64,000 nt of DNA from Anastrepha obliqua (GCF_027943255.1 NC_072895.1:32462001-32526000), one strand, 5' to 3'; positions 34,155-44,374 are shown, numbered from the stretch's first letter. The notes: generated by a model not told the origin, from the sequence alone. Numbers and translations: made by a program.

Positions 34155-35010
34155 GTGCAGCATTCTTCTTCTCTTCTTCTTAATTGGCGCGATAACCACT
34201 GAGTTTAACAAAGCGCGCCAGTCGTATCTTTCTCGTGCTAACCGGCGCCAATCGGACACACCAAGTCCTTCTCCACCTGATCTTTCCAACGCAGAGAAGG
34301 GCTTCCTCTTTCTCTACTACCGCCAACTGGTACCGCATCGAATACTTTCAGAGCCTGAGCGTTTGTATCCATTCGGACGACATGACCTAGCCAACCTAGT
34401 CGCTGGATCTTTATTCGCTGCGCTATGTCTATGCCATGGTAAAGCTCATCAGCTCCTCGTTCCATCGCCTGCGATATTCGCCGTCGCCCACGTGCAAAGG
34501 TCCAAAAATCTTGCGCAGAACCTTTCTCTCGAACACTCCAAGGGACGCTTCATCGGATGTTGTCATCGTCCATGCTTCTGCGCCATACGTTAGGACGGGC
34601 ATAATGAGAGTCTTGTAGAGTGTTAGTTCTGTTCGTCGAGAGAGGACTTTACTGCTCAGTTGCCTACTTAGTCCAAAGTAGCACTTGTTGGCAAGAGAGA
34701 TTCTACGTTGGATTTCCTGGCTGACATTGTTATCAGTGTTAATGCTAGTTCTTAAATAAACGAAGTCCTCTACAACCTCGAAATCATAACTGTCAACAGT
34801 GACGTGGGTGCCGATACGCGAGTGCGCCGACTGTTTGTTTGATGACAGGAAGTACTTCGTTTTGTCCTCGTTCACCACCAGACCCATTCGCTTTGCCTCT
34901 TTATCCAGTTTGGAGAAGGCACTACTAACAGCGCGGTTGTTAAGGCCGATGATGTCGATATCAACGGCATACGCCAACAATTGTACGCTCTTTTGAAAAA
35001 TTATGCCTAC
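34155..35010 (-). mobile_element. Endonuclease-RT type LINE (AAG-tailed), 5'-truncated copy
   Basis: Minus strand, from 34996: LLAYAVDIDIIGLNNRAVSS (the YADD box reads YAVD), LDKEAKRMGLVVNEDKTKY, GTHVTVDSYDFEVVEDFVYL, RRISLANKCYFGLSRQLSSK, YKTLIMPVLTYGAEAWTMTT. The C-terminal domain RLGWLGHVVRMDTNAQALKV and RWKDQVEKDL follows in a second frame to about 34240, with stops near 34429. The 3' end is CGCGCCAATTAAGAAGAAGA, an AAG-type tail at 34158-34190. The C-terminal GRP..RW..DxxxDL pattern is typical of the endonuclease-reverse transcriptase LINEs; exact clade not assigned. Inserted into LINE family B. Confidence 0.85.
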
Positions 35011-35029
35011 ACTCTTATAAAAAATTTGT

Positions 35030-36080
35030 TAAGCACTCAGATACAATTAAGTCCATTGTACTGCACTCGGGTACCCTTTTTAATTTTCTTTAAATTTACT
35101 CGACCTCCGAAGAAATCTGTGTGCCAAGGAGAGCCAAGGTGGTCGCTTCTAAACGCATCAGTGCCAAAGACCTCAAGCCTGATTTGAGCGAAGGCGGGGC
35201 AAACGCACAGAAAGTGATCCGCCGTCTCATCCTCCTCTTTACATGCTGGGCAGAGTGCACTGTCTGAGATGCCTACTTTTTCCATGTGCTTCGCTGACAG
35301 AAAGTGGCCCGTCATCAGTACAACCAACTGCCTACAGTCAGTGCTACTTAAAGACAGAAGGATCTGCGACAATCGGTCGGACATGACAGGTAACATCTTT
35401 AGCCCAACTGCAGCCTCTCTCAACATGCCAAGCTCACTTTTGGGCAGAAAGGAGTGGAAGAATGGGCTCTGAGGCCAATTTCTTTGGTCCGGTTATGTTA
35501 GCATCAGCCTCTATTAACCCCGGACGACACCAGCAGATCCTCCTCCATCTGCACCGTGACGATTCTTTGGGCCAGCATCAAACGAAACAAATCACCCGGG
35601 CTACGCCGTGCCTACTAGCAGAGCTACACATACTGTCAAAAGTGGGATTTTCAAACGTCCCCTCTATGTCTAAAAAGATGTCCAAAGCGTAGTCTCTCCT
35701 GTCGATGGCCAGCTCTACCCTAGCAACAAGGTTTTGCAATGTCGACTCGCAGGATTCTCCACTTTGATAGGCATGCTTAAATGGAGACAGAGGGTAAACC
35801 TTCAGCAACTTCTGACGTATGCGCAATTCCACCCGTCTTTCGAGACTTTTCAGCATGAAAGACGTCATGCTGATGGGTCTAAAGCTTTTGGGGCTGGTGT
35901 AATGGTATCTTCCAACCTTTTGGATGAAGTCGACCCTCACCATCCTCCAAGAGGTATAGAGGCCAGTGCCGGGCATGCAGAGAAGATTTTCTTCAGGGCT
36001 GCTGCCTTCCTTCAGCATGGCAGAAGATATGCCATCTGGTCTGGGCGACTTGTAGCTGCCAAAAGGTTTGATGCCAAGTT
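35030..36080 (-). mobile_element. LINE family B, RT start joined to C-terminus, degenerate
   Basis: From 36076 on the minus strand: FGSYKSPRPDGISSAMLKEG (the region before RT), KSFRPISMTSFMLKSLERRV, HAYQSGESCESTLQNLVARV and DIFLDIEGTFENPTFDSMCS (first RT Asp; GAFD changed to GTFE). RT then breaks near 35580 and the sequence jumps to the element's end: SQILLSLSSTDCRQLVVLMT, GHFLSAKHMEKVGISDSAL, CPACKEEDETADHFLCVCPA and NLKKIKKGTRVQYNG, stopping near 35037. The RT core with the YADD box and RNase H are deleted. Just upstream (36082-36115) is a scrap of the AAG-tailed LINE (SSKVLSRRTKL-like). Confidence 0.84.
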
Positions 36081-36118
36081 TTAATTTTGTTCGTCGAGAG
36101 AGGATTTTACTACCCAGC

Positions 36119-36200
36119 CCATCAGCTAATTCTGACAAATTCACCCAAACCCGAATAACGGTCTCTTAAAGAGCTCACCGCTAAAAATCTTTTCACCATG
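36119..36200 (+). repeat. Short dispersed repeat (CGAATAACGGTCT family), copy 2
   Basis: CATCAGCTAATTCTGACAAA, CCGAATAACGGTCTCTTAAA, GAGCTCACCGCTAAAAATC and TTTTCACCATG align with copies at 33889-33970 and 49491-49549. Confidence 0.6.
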
Positions 36201-36204
36201 TAAA

Positions 36205-36375
36205 ATATGACCAGATATGAATTTTTGTGCGAGTGAATTCAACGCATTGCTGCCTCGTGTAACGTTTCATGTTTAGATGGCAAAATCAAATACTCCTGCC
36301 AGCTGTAGCTTTATCAATATGGCCACCATAAAACGACTTAGTTCGAGTGCACCTATTGAAAGACCCTGTATATTA
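36205..36375. mobile_element. Possible end of a mariner-type element
   Basis: Its right edge, GTGCACCTATTGAAAGACCC (36352-36371), reads on the other strand as GGGTCTTTCAATAGGTGCAC, an end I associate with mariner-type elements. No matching left end was found. Low confidence. Confidence 0.25.
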
Positions 36376-37650
36376 TACAAATTAAAATATCGTTGCAAGC
36401 TAATCTTGCTTTAGCTCAACCATTACGGCGAATTCCTCATTGATCTTCTGCCGAAAATTTCAAATGAGTTGAACGCAGTAAGAAGTAATTCCATAAAAGG
36501 AAATTTAGGTGGCCGTTGTAATTTTCACAAACTCCAATTAAATGACAGTACAACAGAATTAAAAGTTGCGTTTGACTGACTGCACTCTCTGACTCTTTTA
36601 CTCTTTGACTCTTACTGATCGACTTACAGCCGCAGCGGAGCAGGAGCGCAATGTGCAGTAGAATGCAGATGCATACACACATACATACGTACTTGTATGT
36701 CTTCAAGATTTTCACAAGCCATGTTTATTACCCATAATTGCATAAATACTTGGGCAAACAGCGCAGAAGCAAACTAAATACCACAAATAATCAAGCATTC
36801 GAAGAAAATTGCATTGGAAAATTGATTAGGTGGCCAATGGCAGCTGTGAATCACATCGAAACGAATCAAAATGAATGCGATTCATTTGCCTTGCATTCGA
36901 GTGAATCACATTTCAGAAGAGAATTGATTAACTGCTACACAGTTATATATGCACATACGTATGTATGTATGTATGTATGCATGCATGTGAGTAAATATAA
37001 ACGCATACTCGTAAAGGAACAAACAAATAACCGTCGGTCCATAACTGCCAATCAAAATTGGCAGCTCTCGCCCTGCGCCGCTCAGTGGCGTTCATGTGGC
37101 CGTGTTCGTGTGTTTTTTTGCGAATGGCGCCTAGTGCCATTGAATTGGCGCACTCATTTTGCAAATCACAACAACTGTGGGTATCAATTCGTGTAACGAC
37201 CGCCACCGCTGCCATCACCAGCGCATTTCATCAAATGCGGATTATACTCTCATTTTCATGGGAAGGTCGTGCAAGAGCAGTGGATGCTAGTCGATCGACC
37301 AGTTGGCAGGTAAACAGCTGCAAATTGCAACAACATGTTGTAGGCTGCAACAATTATTACTTTCAATTTGAGTCGTGTAACGAATCTAGAAAAGAACTCA
37401 ATCAAAAAATTAACTACGGTAACTTAAGATTCTTGCTTGATTTATATTAAAGTTTTTTTTTTTTTCTGTATTTGGCTTGAGGTAACCAGTAATCAATTAA
37501 TCAATTGAAGGAGCTATTTTCTTGCGCTCGTCTGATGCTAAAACGAATAGTGGGGTGTATTGCATTACTTCGACATATTTTAGAATATACACATACACCT
37601 ACAACCTACACCTACACCGACACCTAAAAAGCTCCTCATACAAAAAAAAT
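36376..37650. other. Unique DNA with simple repeats, no gene recognised
   Basis: Contains (CATA/GTAT)n runs at 36672-36700 and 36955-36985. Open frames at 36738-37196 and 37058-37450 cross these repeats or lack any family signature. Confidence 0.45.
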
Positions 37651-37659
37651 ATCTGCCGT

Positions 37660-38087
37660 TCGGTTAGGTAGTGATGGTTGCCCAGAGAGTGGGCCAACTT
37701 GGACGAAGAAGTTTGGTTCATCCTTTGTGATACCAAGAGGGGAAAAAGAGGTGAAGGAAAAAAGAGGACGAAAGGGAAAGGGATGGGGAAGGTTGAGTTT
37801 TTGTGGACTACGAACGGTGACTAGTCTGCGGTTGTGTTAACCTCTTTATGTTGCTGATGAAGTTCATCAGATTTTCGTTTTCAATATCTGCTATATCAGT
37901 AGGCTCAGAAAAGAAGTGAGAACCAAGAATCTTAGTCCCGCGAGAGCTGGGCAGCTGAAGAGCAGGTGCTGAGATGATTCCACCTCATCCTCCATACAGC
38001 TGACGCAAAAAGGACTCGAAGTAATTCCGAGTCTCACGGCATATATACCCCGCGGACAGAGCCCCGTAAGGATGTCGGCTTGAAACT
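37660..38087 (-). mobile_element. LINE family D, 3' end fragment
   Basis: Minus strand: DILTGLCPRGIYAVRLGITS, SPFCVSCMEDEVESSQHLLF and SCPALAGLRF match the zinc-knuckle end of family D at 52115-52260. A frame change near 37930 follows, then the 3' UTR with GGATGAA...TTCGTCC hairpin (37701-37724). Its 5' side at 38087 runs directly into SINE sequence. Confidence 0.82.
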
Positions 38088-38205
38088 GTAGGTTCCTCCA
38101 TTTGTGGAACAACGTCAAGACGCACACCACAAATAGAAGGAGGAGCTCGGCCAAAGGCTCAAAAAGGGTGTACGCGCCAATTATATATTTATTTATATAT
38201 ACATA
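38086..38205 (+). repeat. tRNA-derived SINE, 3' part with TATA-type tail
   Basis: CTGTAGGTTCCTCCATTTGT, GAACAACGTCAAGACGCACA, AGGAGGAGCTCGGCCAAA and GTGTACGCGCCAATTATATA are the 3' part of the SINE whose head is at 43575. It ends in a TATATATTTATTTATATATA run. The tRNA-like head is missing and the 5' edge coincides with the LINE D fragment. Confidence 0.72.
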
Positions 38206-38390
38206 CACCTACATACACTTTGGATTTGGCAAAATATGTAAGTTTGCATAGCGGTTTGGTCATTGATGTTCGAAAAATGATTGCCTTGGTTGACCCTGCG
38301 CCCGGTCCAATTCAATTGCGCCAACGCCCCAAATAAATGGGTATTTTTGTTGAATCGAATATTTTATATTACACTCAGCGCACATTCGTA

Positions 38391-39671
38391 TAAAGGGTGG
38401 TTAAGTTTCAAGGGCCGGTATTGATTTTGAATAAAATACAAGTTTTTTTAAGAAATTATTGTCATTTCTCTTTAGTATGATAATATTGGTATGGTTCAAT
38501 TACGTATGGAACAAAATATCGGTCAAGTGGCCACCGCGGCCTCGGCGGCATACCTCCATCCGATGACGCTGAGGCATAATTGAGGTTCTATGCCGTTAAT
38601 GTGCCGAGTTACCTCATCCTTTAACTCTTGAATTGTTCCTGGCTTATCGACGTACACCTTTTCTTTCAAATAACTCCAAAGAAAGAAGTCCAACGGTGTC
38701 AAATTACGTGATCTTGGCTGCCAATTGACATCGCCGCGACGTGAGATTATTCGGTCATTAAATTTTTCGCGCAAAAGAGTCATTGTTTCGTTAGCTGTGT
38801 GACAAGTGGCACCGTCCTGTTGAAACCACATATCGTCCACATCCATATCTTCCAATTCTGGCCATAAAAAGTTCGTTATCATCTCACGATAGCGAACACT
38901 ATTCACAGTAACTGACTGACCGGACTCATTTTGGAAAAAATACGGTCCAATGATGCCGCCGGCCTATAAACCGCACCAAACAGTCACTCTTTGTAGGTGC
39001 ATTGGTTTTTCAGCAGTCACTCTTGGACTATCATTCGCCCAAATGCGGCAATTCTGCTTATTGACGAATTCACTGAGGTTAAAATGTGTCTCATCACTGA
39101 AGATGATTTTCTTCGAAAATTGGTCATTCACTGTTGCCATTTCCTTCCACCACTCTGACCTTTGACGACGCTTGCAATGGTCAAGAGGCCTTAGTTCTTG
39201 AGTCTATTGCACCTTGTAAGTGTGTAAATACAAGTCTTTATGCATAATGTTCATCAACGACGAGCGTGAGAGGTGCAATTGTTGGGCACGACGACGGGTT
39301 GAGGTGGACGGCTCTTCAACTACACTATCGCGAACAGCAGCAATATTTTCTGCAGTACGAGCTGTAGGAGCATGCACTGGTGTTTTCACATCTCCTACAG
39401 ATTCGGATTGCTCAAACTTTTGCACAATTTGTCCGATTGTACGCACATTTGGACAATTAAATTGACTGAACAAATTACGAAGTGTGCGATATGCATTTTG
39501 ATTTGAACGCCCGTTTTCATAATAAGCCTGAATAACTTTAACGCGTTGTTTTCCATGATTCATATTGAATTAGTCTGAAATTGAGAAATGTCAAATGAAA
39601 TGCAAAAAAAAACTTGACGTTTAGGTGTGGTTCACATTCAACATCGGCCCTTGAAATTTAACTACCCTTTA
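38391..39671 (-). mobile_element. Near-full rosa-type (DD41D) mariner with both ends
   Basis: Runs 38393-39669 (1277 bp). Ends AAGGGTGGTTAAGTTTCAAG and, from the right, AAGGGTAGTTAAATTTCAAG differ at two of the first 20 positions. TA duplications at 38391-38392 and 39670-39671. It encodes one transposase in a single frame (separate entry). DD41D mariners (rosa) were first described from Ceratitis rosa and other tephritids, which supports the organism call. A deleted derivative sits at 8512-8843. Confidence 0.93.
38523..39563 (-). pseudogene. rosa-type mariner transposase, two in-frame stops only
   Basis: One 347-codon frame from MNHGKQRVKVIQAYYENGRS (39563) to the stop at 38523-38525. HTH region: GQIVQKFEQSESVGDVKTP. 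Catalytic residues: IIFSDETHFNLSEFVNKQNC (first Asp), MWFQQDGATCHTANE (second Asp) and NLTPLDFFLWSYLKEKVYVD (third Asp). I count 41 residues between the last two, the DD41D signature. The only lesions are TAG at 39204-39206 (after KVQ, where Leu is expected) and TAG at 38964-38966 (in WCGL-stop-AGG, where Trp is expected). No frameshift is seen, so inactivation is recent. Confidence 0.92.
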
Positions 39672-39674
39672 TAA

Positions 39675-40140
39675 GGTTAAGTAAGAGTCTAATAAAAAAC
39701 GAGCTTCCCGTTTCATTCATTTTGACCAAAAGTTAGAGCACAAAATCAGGCACCTGAGGGTTGCATACAAACCTGCTGAGAGGGAGAGCCATTTAACTCC
39801 AATTAACAAGCATGCACTTAGGTAATTATCCGTGCTACTTAAGGGCGTTTATGAACGCACAATTTGATAATAAATAAGTAACTATTAACGTTTATTTGGT
39901 CGCGATAGTTTCTAAAACTGACGCGCTGATTTGTGGCATGTCACAAATGGCATTTTAATCGTTTCTTAAGTGCCTTGCTCTCATTTCGGCACTTTTCTTC
40001 ACGCTGTTAACTTCGTGACACATTTCTCATAAAAGTTGTCACATTTGCACCAAAGAGCATATTATAAATGAAAGAAGCACAAAATCGGAGATTTACGCGT
40101 AACATTGTTTTCACGTTTTTCTTTATTGTAATGTGCATAC
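39675..40140. other. Unique DNA, no gene recognised
   Basis: No frames or repeats of note. Confidence 0.4.
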
Positions 40141-40144
40141 ATAT

Positions 40145-40431
40145 TAGGGTGGTCCAAAAAAAATTTGTATGCTGCCGCCCCCCAAAATAGTAAAGAATGA
40201 AAAATAAAAAGACCCGTATTTTTTTTTTTTTTAATCAGACCATATTTAATGGTGCCGCCGGGGCTTTGAAATATCCCATGTATTTTGCATGGGAAAAAAT
40301 ACTTTTTCGTAGATTTCATGTAAAAACCTGGAAAATGAATATATTTTAACCGGATAACTCAGTTTCTCTTCATAATTGGTCAGGGAATAACAACCAATTA
40401 TGAAATAATTAATTTTTTTTGGACCACCCTA
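40145..40431. mobile_element. MITE with 20-bp inverted repeats, 287 bp
   Basis: TAGGGTGGTCCAAAAAAAAT at the left is repeated as its exact complement at the right end. The dinucleotide AT flanks both sides, or TA if the terminal TA is counted as the duplication. GC-rich CCGCCCCCCA near 40188 and an A/T-rich centre; no frame. The origin is probably a Tc1/mariner-type element. Confidence 0.72.
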
Positions 40432-40434
40432 ATA

Positions 40435-40915
40435 CATATACATATGTACGTATGTATGTAGTTTTACATAGCTTTACTTTCGTCTAGAATTGAGTTGACG
40501 ACTGAGCTTATGAACTGTTATCTTTGATACTCTTGCTTGCTTCGGCGCGCAAACATTGTTTGAGAGCAGTTTTCCAACAACAAACAAACGTCATAAAACG
40601 CATAACAAATGGTTCACCTAAAGTCACTGCTAATTAAGCGCAGTTCAAGAGCTTTTTCTCTCTGCTAATTTGTCACCAAAGCGGGACCATGCATAAGAAC
40701 GAACGTACATACATACATACATGCGTATGGTATGTGCGTGAGTGGGTGTGACAAGAAGAAAGTATATGTATGTACAATTGTTTGTGACACGAAATCACTT
40801 TCGACAATTCATTAAAAATGCATTAGTGTCGGGAAAATGACGATGAGATAAAACGCTTGAAAAGTGCTGCGTAATGTCTGAACTATATTGAATAAATAAT
40901 TTCGTCATAAACACA
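40435..40915. other. Unique DNA with CATA microsatellite
   Basis: A (CATA)n run at 40706-40722; otherwise nothing recognised. Confidence 0.4.
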
Positions 40916-42221
40916 TACAGTGAGTCACAGCTTATTTGATGCAGCCAAAAAAATTATTAAAATATCAAATATATTTTATGGTATTTCCATTACAGAAAAA
41001 AATCTTTTATTTTTTTATTTTTTATTATTAAATCACATATTTTAGTTAATAACAAAAATAACCAAAAAAATGTTTCTTCATAAGAAAGATATGGCAAATT
41101 AAAATAATTCAGTTACAGTTTTGAGGCCACAGATTAAATGATGCACTACGTTAAAAGTATTCAAAAAACACAAAGACATTAATATTTCGATTTCATGATT
41201 ACGGCTAATACTTAGTGGGCTATCCCTTTTGATTCAGAACAGATTTTGATCGGGAATTCATAGGTTCTACAAGTTTTGCTGTATAATCGGAACTAATTTT
41301 AACCCATTCTTCCTGTTTTGCCCGTTTCAGATCAGCAGCATTAGAAATAATGTGGTTTCTTATTTTATTTTCCAGCACTGACCACAAATTCCTGAAAAGG
41401 TTAAATTTGCTTCCAACCGTAAAAACAACGGACTTCCAGAACGAAATATCTTTGTTCAAATGTTGTCAGCAAAACTCAAGTCTTTGTTTTCTTTACGAGC
41501 ATTAATCAACGGCTTATTTCGGGCCGTTTTATTCCATAAAAATTTTCTTTACGCAGAACTCTACGAACAGTTTCAAGGTTACAGATCTTGCCTAAGTATT
41601 TTTCGACTTCGTTCGTTAATTTTGGAGCGCTTAAATTGGGTTTCTCTTTAACTTTGCGAGCAATTCACCTCTTATCTGTATCATTACATATTTTATTTGG
41701 CGCAGATCTGCCCTTATCTTCTATCCTGTTTTCGTGCCGAAACCCTTCTATAATGTGCTGGACAGTTGAGGAACTAATAGCAACAATTTCTGCAATTTTT
41801 CGTTGGCTTTTGCCGTCTTTATAACAACGAATAACGTCTTCCGTTTTTTCAAGTGAGATCCGTTTTCCCATTTTAAAAAATTAAAACTATTTTAACTTTT
41901 CTTTACACACATTTTTTGAGAATGACTTAAGACGCTATGCTAAATAGAAAAAAATACATTTCACCGTTATTGCACTCCCAGATAAAATATAAAATACACT
42001 GCATCATTTAAGCTGTGAGGATATATTGATGAGAAAGCTATTTGTTTCTATATTTTTACAGCAAGCTTTGTTTTTGTTATTGTTCTTTCTGCAGTGGTAA
42101 ACAGTACATACATATCTCATTAAAAGACGTATAATTTTTTTTAAATTAAATTTAATAAACATCGAGTCAAATTCTTTTTTCTAAAGTATTACCTGCATCA
42201 AATAAGCTGTGAGTCACTGTA
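40916..42221 (-). mobile_element. Tc1-like element with both ends, catalytic core deleted
   Basis: CAGTGAGTCACAGCTTATTT at 40918 and its complement ending at 42219 form a 27-bp inverted repeat with one mismatch. TA flanks at 40916-40917 and 42220-42221. The transposase is on the minus strand. From 41871 it starts MGKRISLEKTEDVIRCYKDG with HTH SQRKIAEIVAISSSTVQHII, then KPNLSAPKLTNEVEKYLGKI in a shifted stretch. The C-terminal piece at 41459-41220 reads NLWSVLENKIRNHIISNAAD, KRAKQEEWVKISSDYTAKLV. The DDE segment between them is largely missing. Length 1302 bp, shorter than a typical 1.6-kb Tc1. Confidence 0.88.
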
Positions 42222-42600
42222 CGTATATATGTATAAGTCGAGTGGAAGCTCTCCTAACGGACAGCTCTATGTGCCAATTTACACAGAGAAACATTTGGAA
42301 GAGAAACATTTTGTTCGTGGGAGAAGGATGGACGCGGAAGAGAGAGGGGATTTTGTCTCCTGTACTGGCGACACGCTTTGGGGTTCTTACTCTTATTCGT
42401 ATTTCCAGTCTTAAATCAATTTTCGACTGTTGCTTCTTTCGTTTCCTTCTTTTGTGGGAGAAAGTTCTGAGTTCTGTACTGGTTTCCAATCAAACGGAAG
42501 AAATCAACGATGAGAAACATCAGAACGCTGCTTGGGGCAATGCAGGAATAATTTTGCTAGTAGAAGTTGGTACAATTTAAAAAACTTATGGGGCATGTTT
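42222..42600. other. Unassigned DNA
   Basis: A 123-codon frame at 42209-42580 starts inside the Tc1 end and carries no recognisable domain. Nothing else seen. Confidence 0.35.
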
Positions 42601-42617
42601 ACGTTTTCACGACATTT

Positions 42618-42905
42618 CTTTTTTTAAGACAATCCCTTTTAAATGTTGGCCGCAACTGCGCGGAAAATCCGTAAACACCAATTTTGAGTGACTCGTTGGA
42701 GAACTTCGATCGCTATCTCGTGAATAATTTTAGTAATGTTGGCTGCCAATACCTCAATAGACGCTAGTTTTTCCCCAAAGCCTTTAGACTTTACATACCC
42801 CCACAAATAAAAGTCCAAAGGCGTGATACCACACAATCTTTTTGGCCAACCCACTGGTCCGAGACGAGAACTTTTGGTATGGTAAAACCTTTTTTTTATA
42901 ATTAG
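42618..42905 (-). pseudogene. Mariner-like transposase, C-terminal fragment
   Basis: Minus strand: CGITPLDFYLWGYVKSKGFG holds the third catalytic Asp with the LTPLDFxLWGYVK context, followed by IEVLAANITKIIHEIAIEVL and TQNWCLRIF. A preceding WVGQKDC-like stretch is frameshifted. The N-terminal two thirds are absent here; a fragment with the middle part lies at 44375-44815, but the two need not belong to one copy. Confidence 0.72.
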
Positions 42906-42919
42906 TGCGTATATCTTTT

Positions 42920-43045
42920 GTTGGACGTTTGGCCAAGCTGCTCCTCCAATGTTTAGTGTGCGTCTTGATGTTGTTCCTCAAATAGAGGGACTTAGGCAAC
43001 CTTCGAACGGCAGATGGCAAATATCTTTTTATGAGTTACTTTTTC
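42920..43045 (-). repeat. tRNA-derived SINE, 3' part
   Basis: Plus strand GTTTGGCCAAGCTGCTCCTC, GTGTGCGTCTTGATGTTGTT, CAAATAGAGGGACTTAGGCA and CTTCGAACGGCAGATGG follow family order. The copy stops near ATGAGTTACTTTTTCATG, where a LINE begins. The head is missing. Confidence 0.75.
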
Positions 43046-43440
43046 ATGCCTTGAAGAAAATTTTCACTGCATGTCTGGCACTGGCCTATATATCACGCTC
43101 TTGGTGGATGGTGAGGGTCGCTTTTATCCGTAGAGTTAGAAGAGATGATTCCAGCGGCCCTAAAAGCTTTGGACCCATCAGCATGACGTCTCGAACGACT
43201 GGTGGAATTGTGCATACGTCAGAAGTCGCTGAAGGCTCACCCTCTGTCTCCATTTCAGCATGCCTGTCAAAGTGGAAAATCTTGCGAGTCGACAACACAA
43301 AACCTTGTTGCTAGGGTCGATGGCCACATCGACAGGAGAGACTACGCAATGGCCGTCTTTTTGGACATAGAGGGGGCATTTGATAACGCCACTTTTGATA
43401 GTATGTGCAGCTCTGCTAGTAGGCAGTAGGCGGGGACCGC
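43046..43440 (+). mobile_element. LINE family B, RT N-terminal fragment
   Basis: SRSWWMVRVAFIRRVRR, GPKSFGPISMTS (a deletion follows), then in another frame RQKSLKAHPLSPFQHACQSG, KSCESTTQNLVARVDGHIDR and YAMAVFLDIEGAFDNATFDS (first RT Asp intact as GAFDN). It breaks off at SSASRQ-stop near 43428. Matches 35600-36020 (minus). Confidence 0.82.
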
Positions 43441-43574
43441 AGAATATTATGGAATTTTAGCAGCTGTATTTTTAAGCTTAGCACTAACTGGAAAAGAGTT
43501 GAATGCGATAAAACCAGTGCCATCTATGCGTTAGGCCCGAGACTTTTCAGTCCATGTGTTATGTAGACTTTTGT

Positions 43575-43772
43575 GGCGGCCGCTGTAGCCGAATGAGTTG
43601 ATGCATGACTACCATTCGGAGATGCGTAGGTTCGAAACTCCGTGCATGAAACACCAAAATAATAGAGAAAGTGTTTTTCTAATAGCGGTCGCCCCTCGGC
43701 AGACAATGGTAAGCCTCCTAGTATATCTCTGCCATGAAAAAGCTCTCGAGTCGGTTTAAAACTGTAGGTCCT
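43575..43772 (+). repeat. tRNA-derived SINE with A and B boxes, best-kept head
   Basis: Starts GGCGGCCGCTGTAGCCGAAT. A box TAGCCGAATGAGTTGATGC and B box GGTTCGAAACTCC are spaced about 40 bp apart. The body has CATGAAACACCAAAATAAT, TTTTTCTAATAGCGG, CTGCCATGAAAAAGCTC and GTCGGTTTAAAACTGTAGGT, where it ends. The remaining 3' part of the family (as at 38086-38205) is missing. With the other copies this defines head-to-tail order on the plus strand. Confidence 0.87.
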
Positions 43773-43949
43773 TTTTAACTTTAAACCTTAAGCCACCTTT
43801 TAGGGTTTGACTACTACCCGTGATTACTATGGTTTCCGTTTGGGTTGATTCAGGCCACGAAGACTTTACTTGCTCTATAGAGTTATCAGTACTTGTTGTT
43901 GTTGCGACCAGCATCGTTTTACTTACCCCTGTTGTTGTGAGATGATGTC

Positions 43950-44370
43950 TTGTTTTTTTTTTTTTTTTTGTTATTTTCCTAAGTCAGATCCATTTATAGC
44001 AGCAAATTCTTTATCTCGATGTCTGAGATATCATTAGTTTGCTCTAAGAAAGGCTTACCGAAAGAGCAAATTCGTGCCTTAGCTAGTGATGTGTGAGATG
44101 TTTGGCCGAGAACATCGTAACAGGTAATTCGTCCTTTGGATATTGTATGACGGCCATGTGTTTTTTGTTGTTAACTGATAATTCCGCCTTCTTTCGGTTA
44201 AAGCATAGTAGTGTGACGCAATGGATGTTATTATTGTAGTGAATGGGGTAGCGACTGCAACCGCCTCTGTTATGTCTAGTGTCGAACCTTTTCTTGGTGG
44301 CCCGTCTGTTTTCTCATTACCCTCTATATTCCTGTGTCCGGGAACCCATATCAGAGTAATTTAAAGCCAA
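43950..44370 (-). mobile_element. LINE 3' end (RNase H, C-terminus, poly(A) tail)
   Basis: Minus strand from 44366: LIWVPGHRNIEGNEKTDGPP (RNase H last block), NTWPSYNIQRTNYLLRCSRP, then a deletion of the zinc knuckle, and NDISDIEIKNLLL-stop near 44005. A run of 18 T on the plus strand (43951-43968) is the poly(A) tail. Resembles families A and the 22-kb LINE. Its 5' edge is fused to the mariner fragment at 44375. Confidence 0.75.
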
Positions 44371-44374
44371 TGAC

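Noticed and set aside
36738..37196. 152-codon open frame
   Set aside because: Crosses a GTAT microsatellite and shows no conserved domain; the antisense frame over the same DNA is as open.
43575..43640. Possible functional tRNA gene
   Set aside because: A and B boxes are present, but the sequence does not fold into a cloverleaf by eye and is the head of a repeated SINE.
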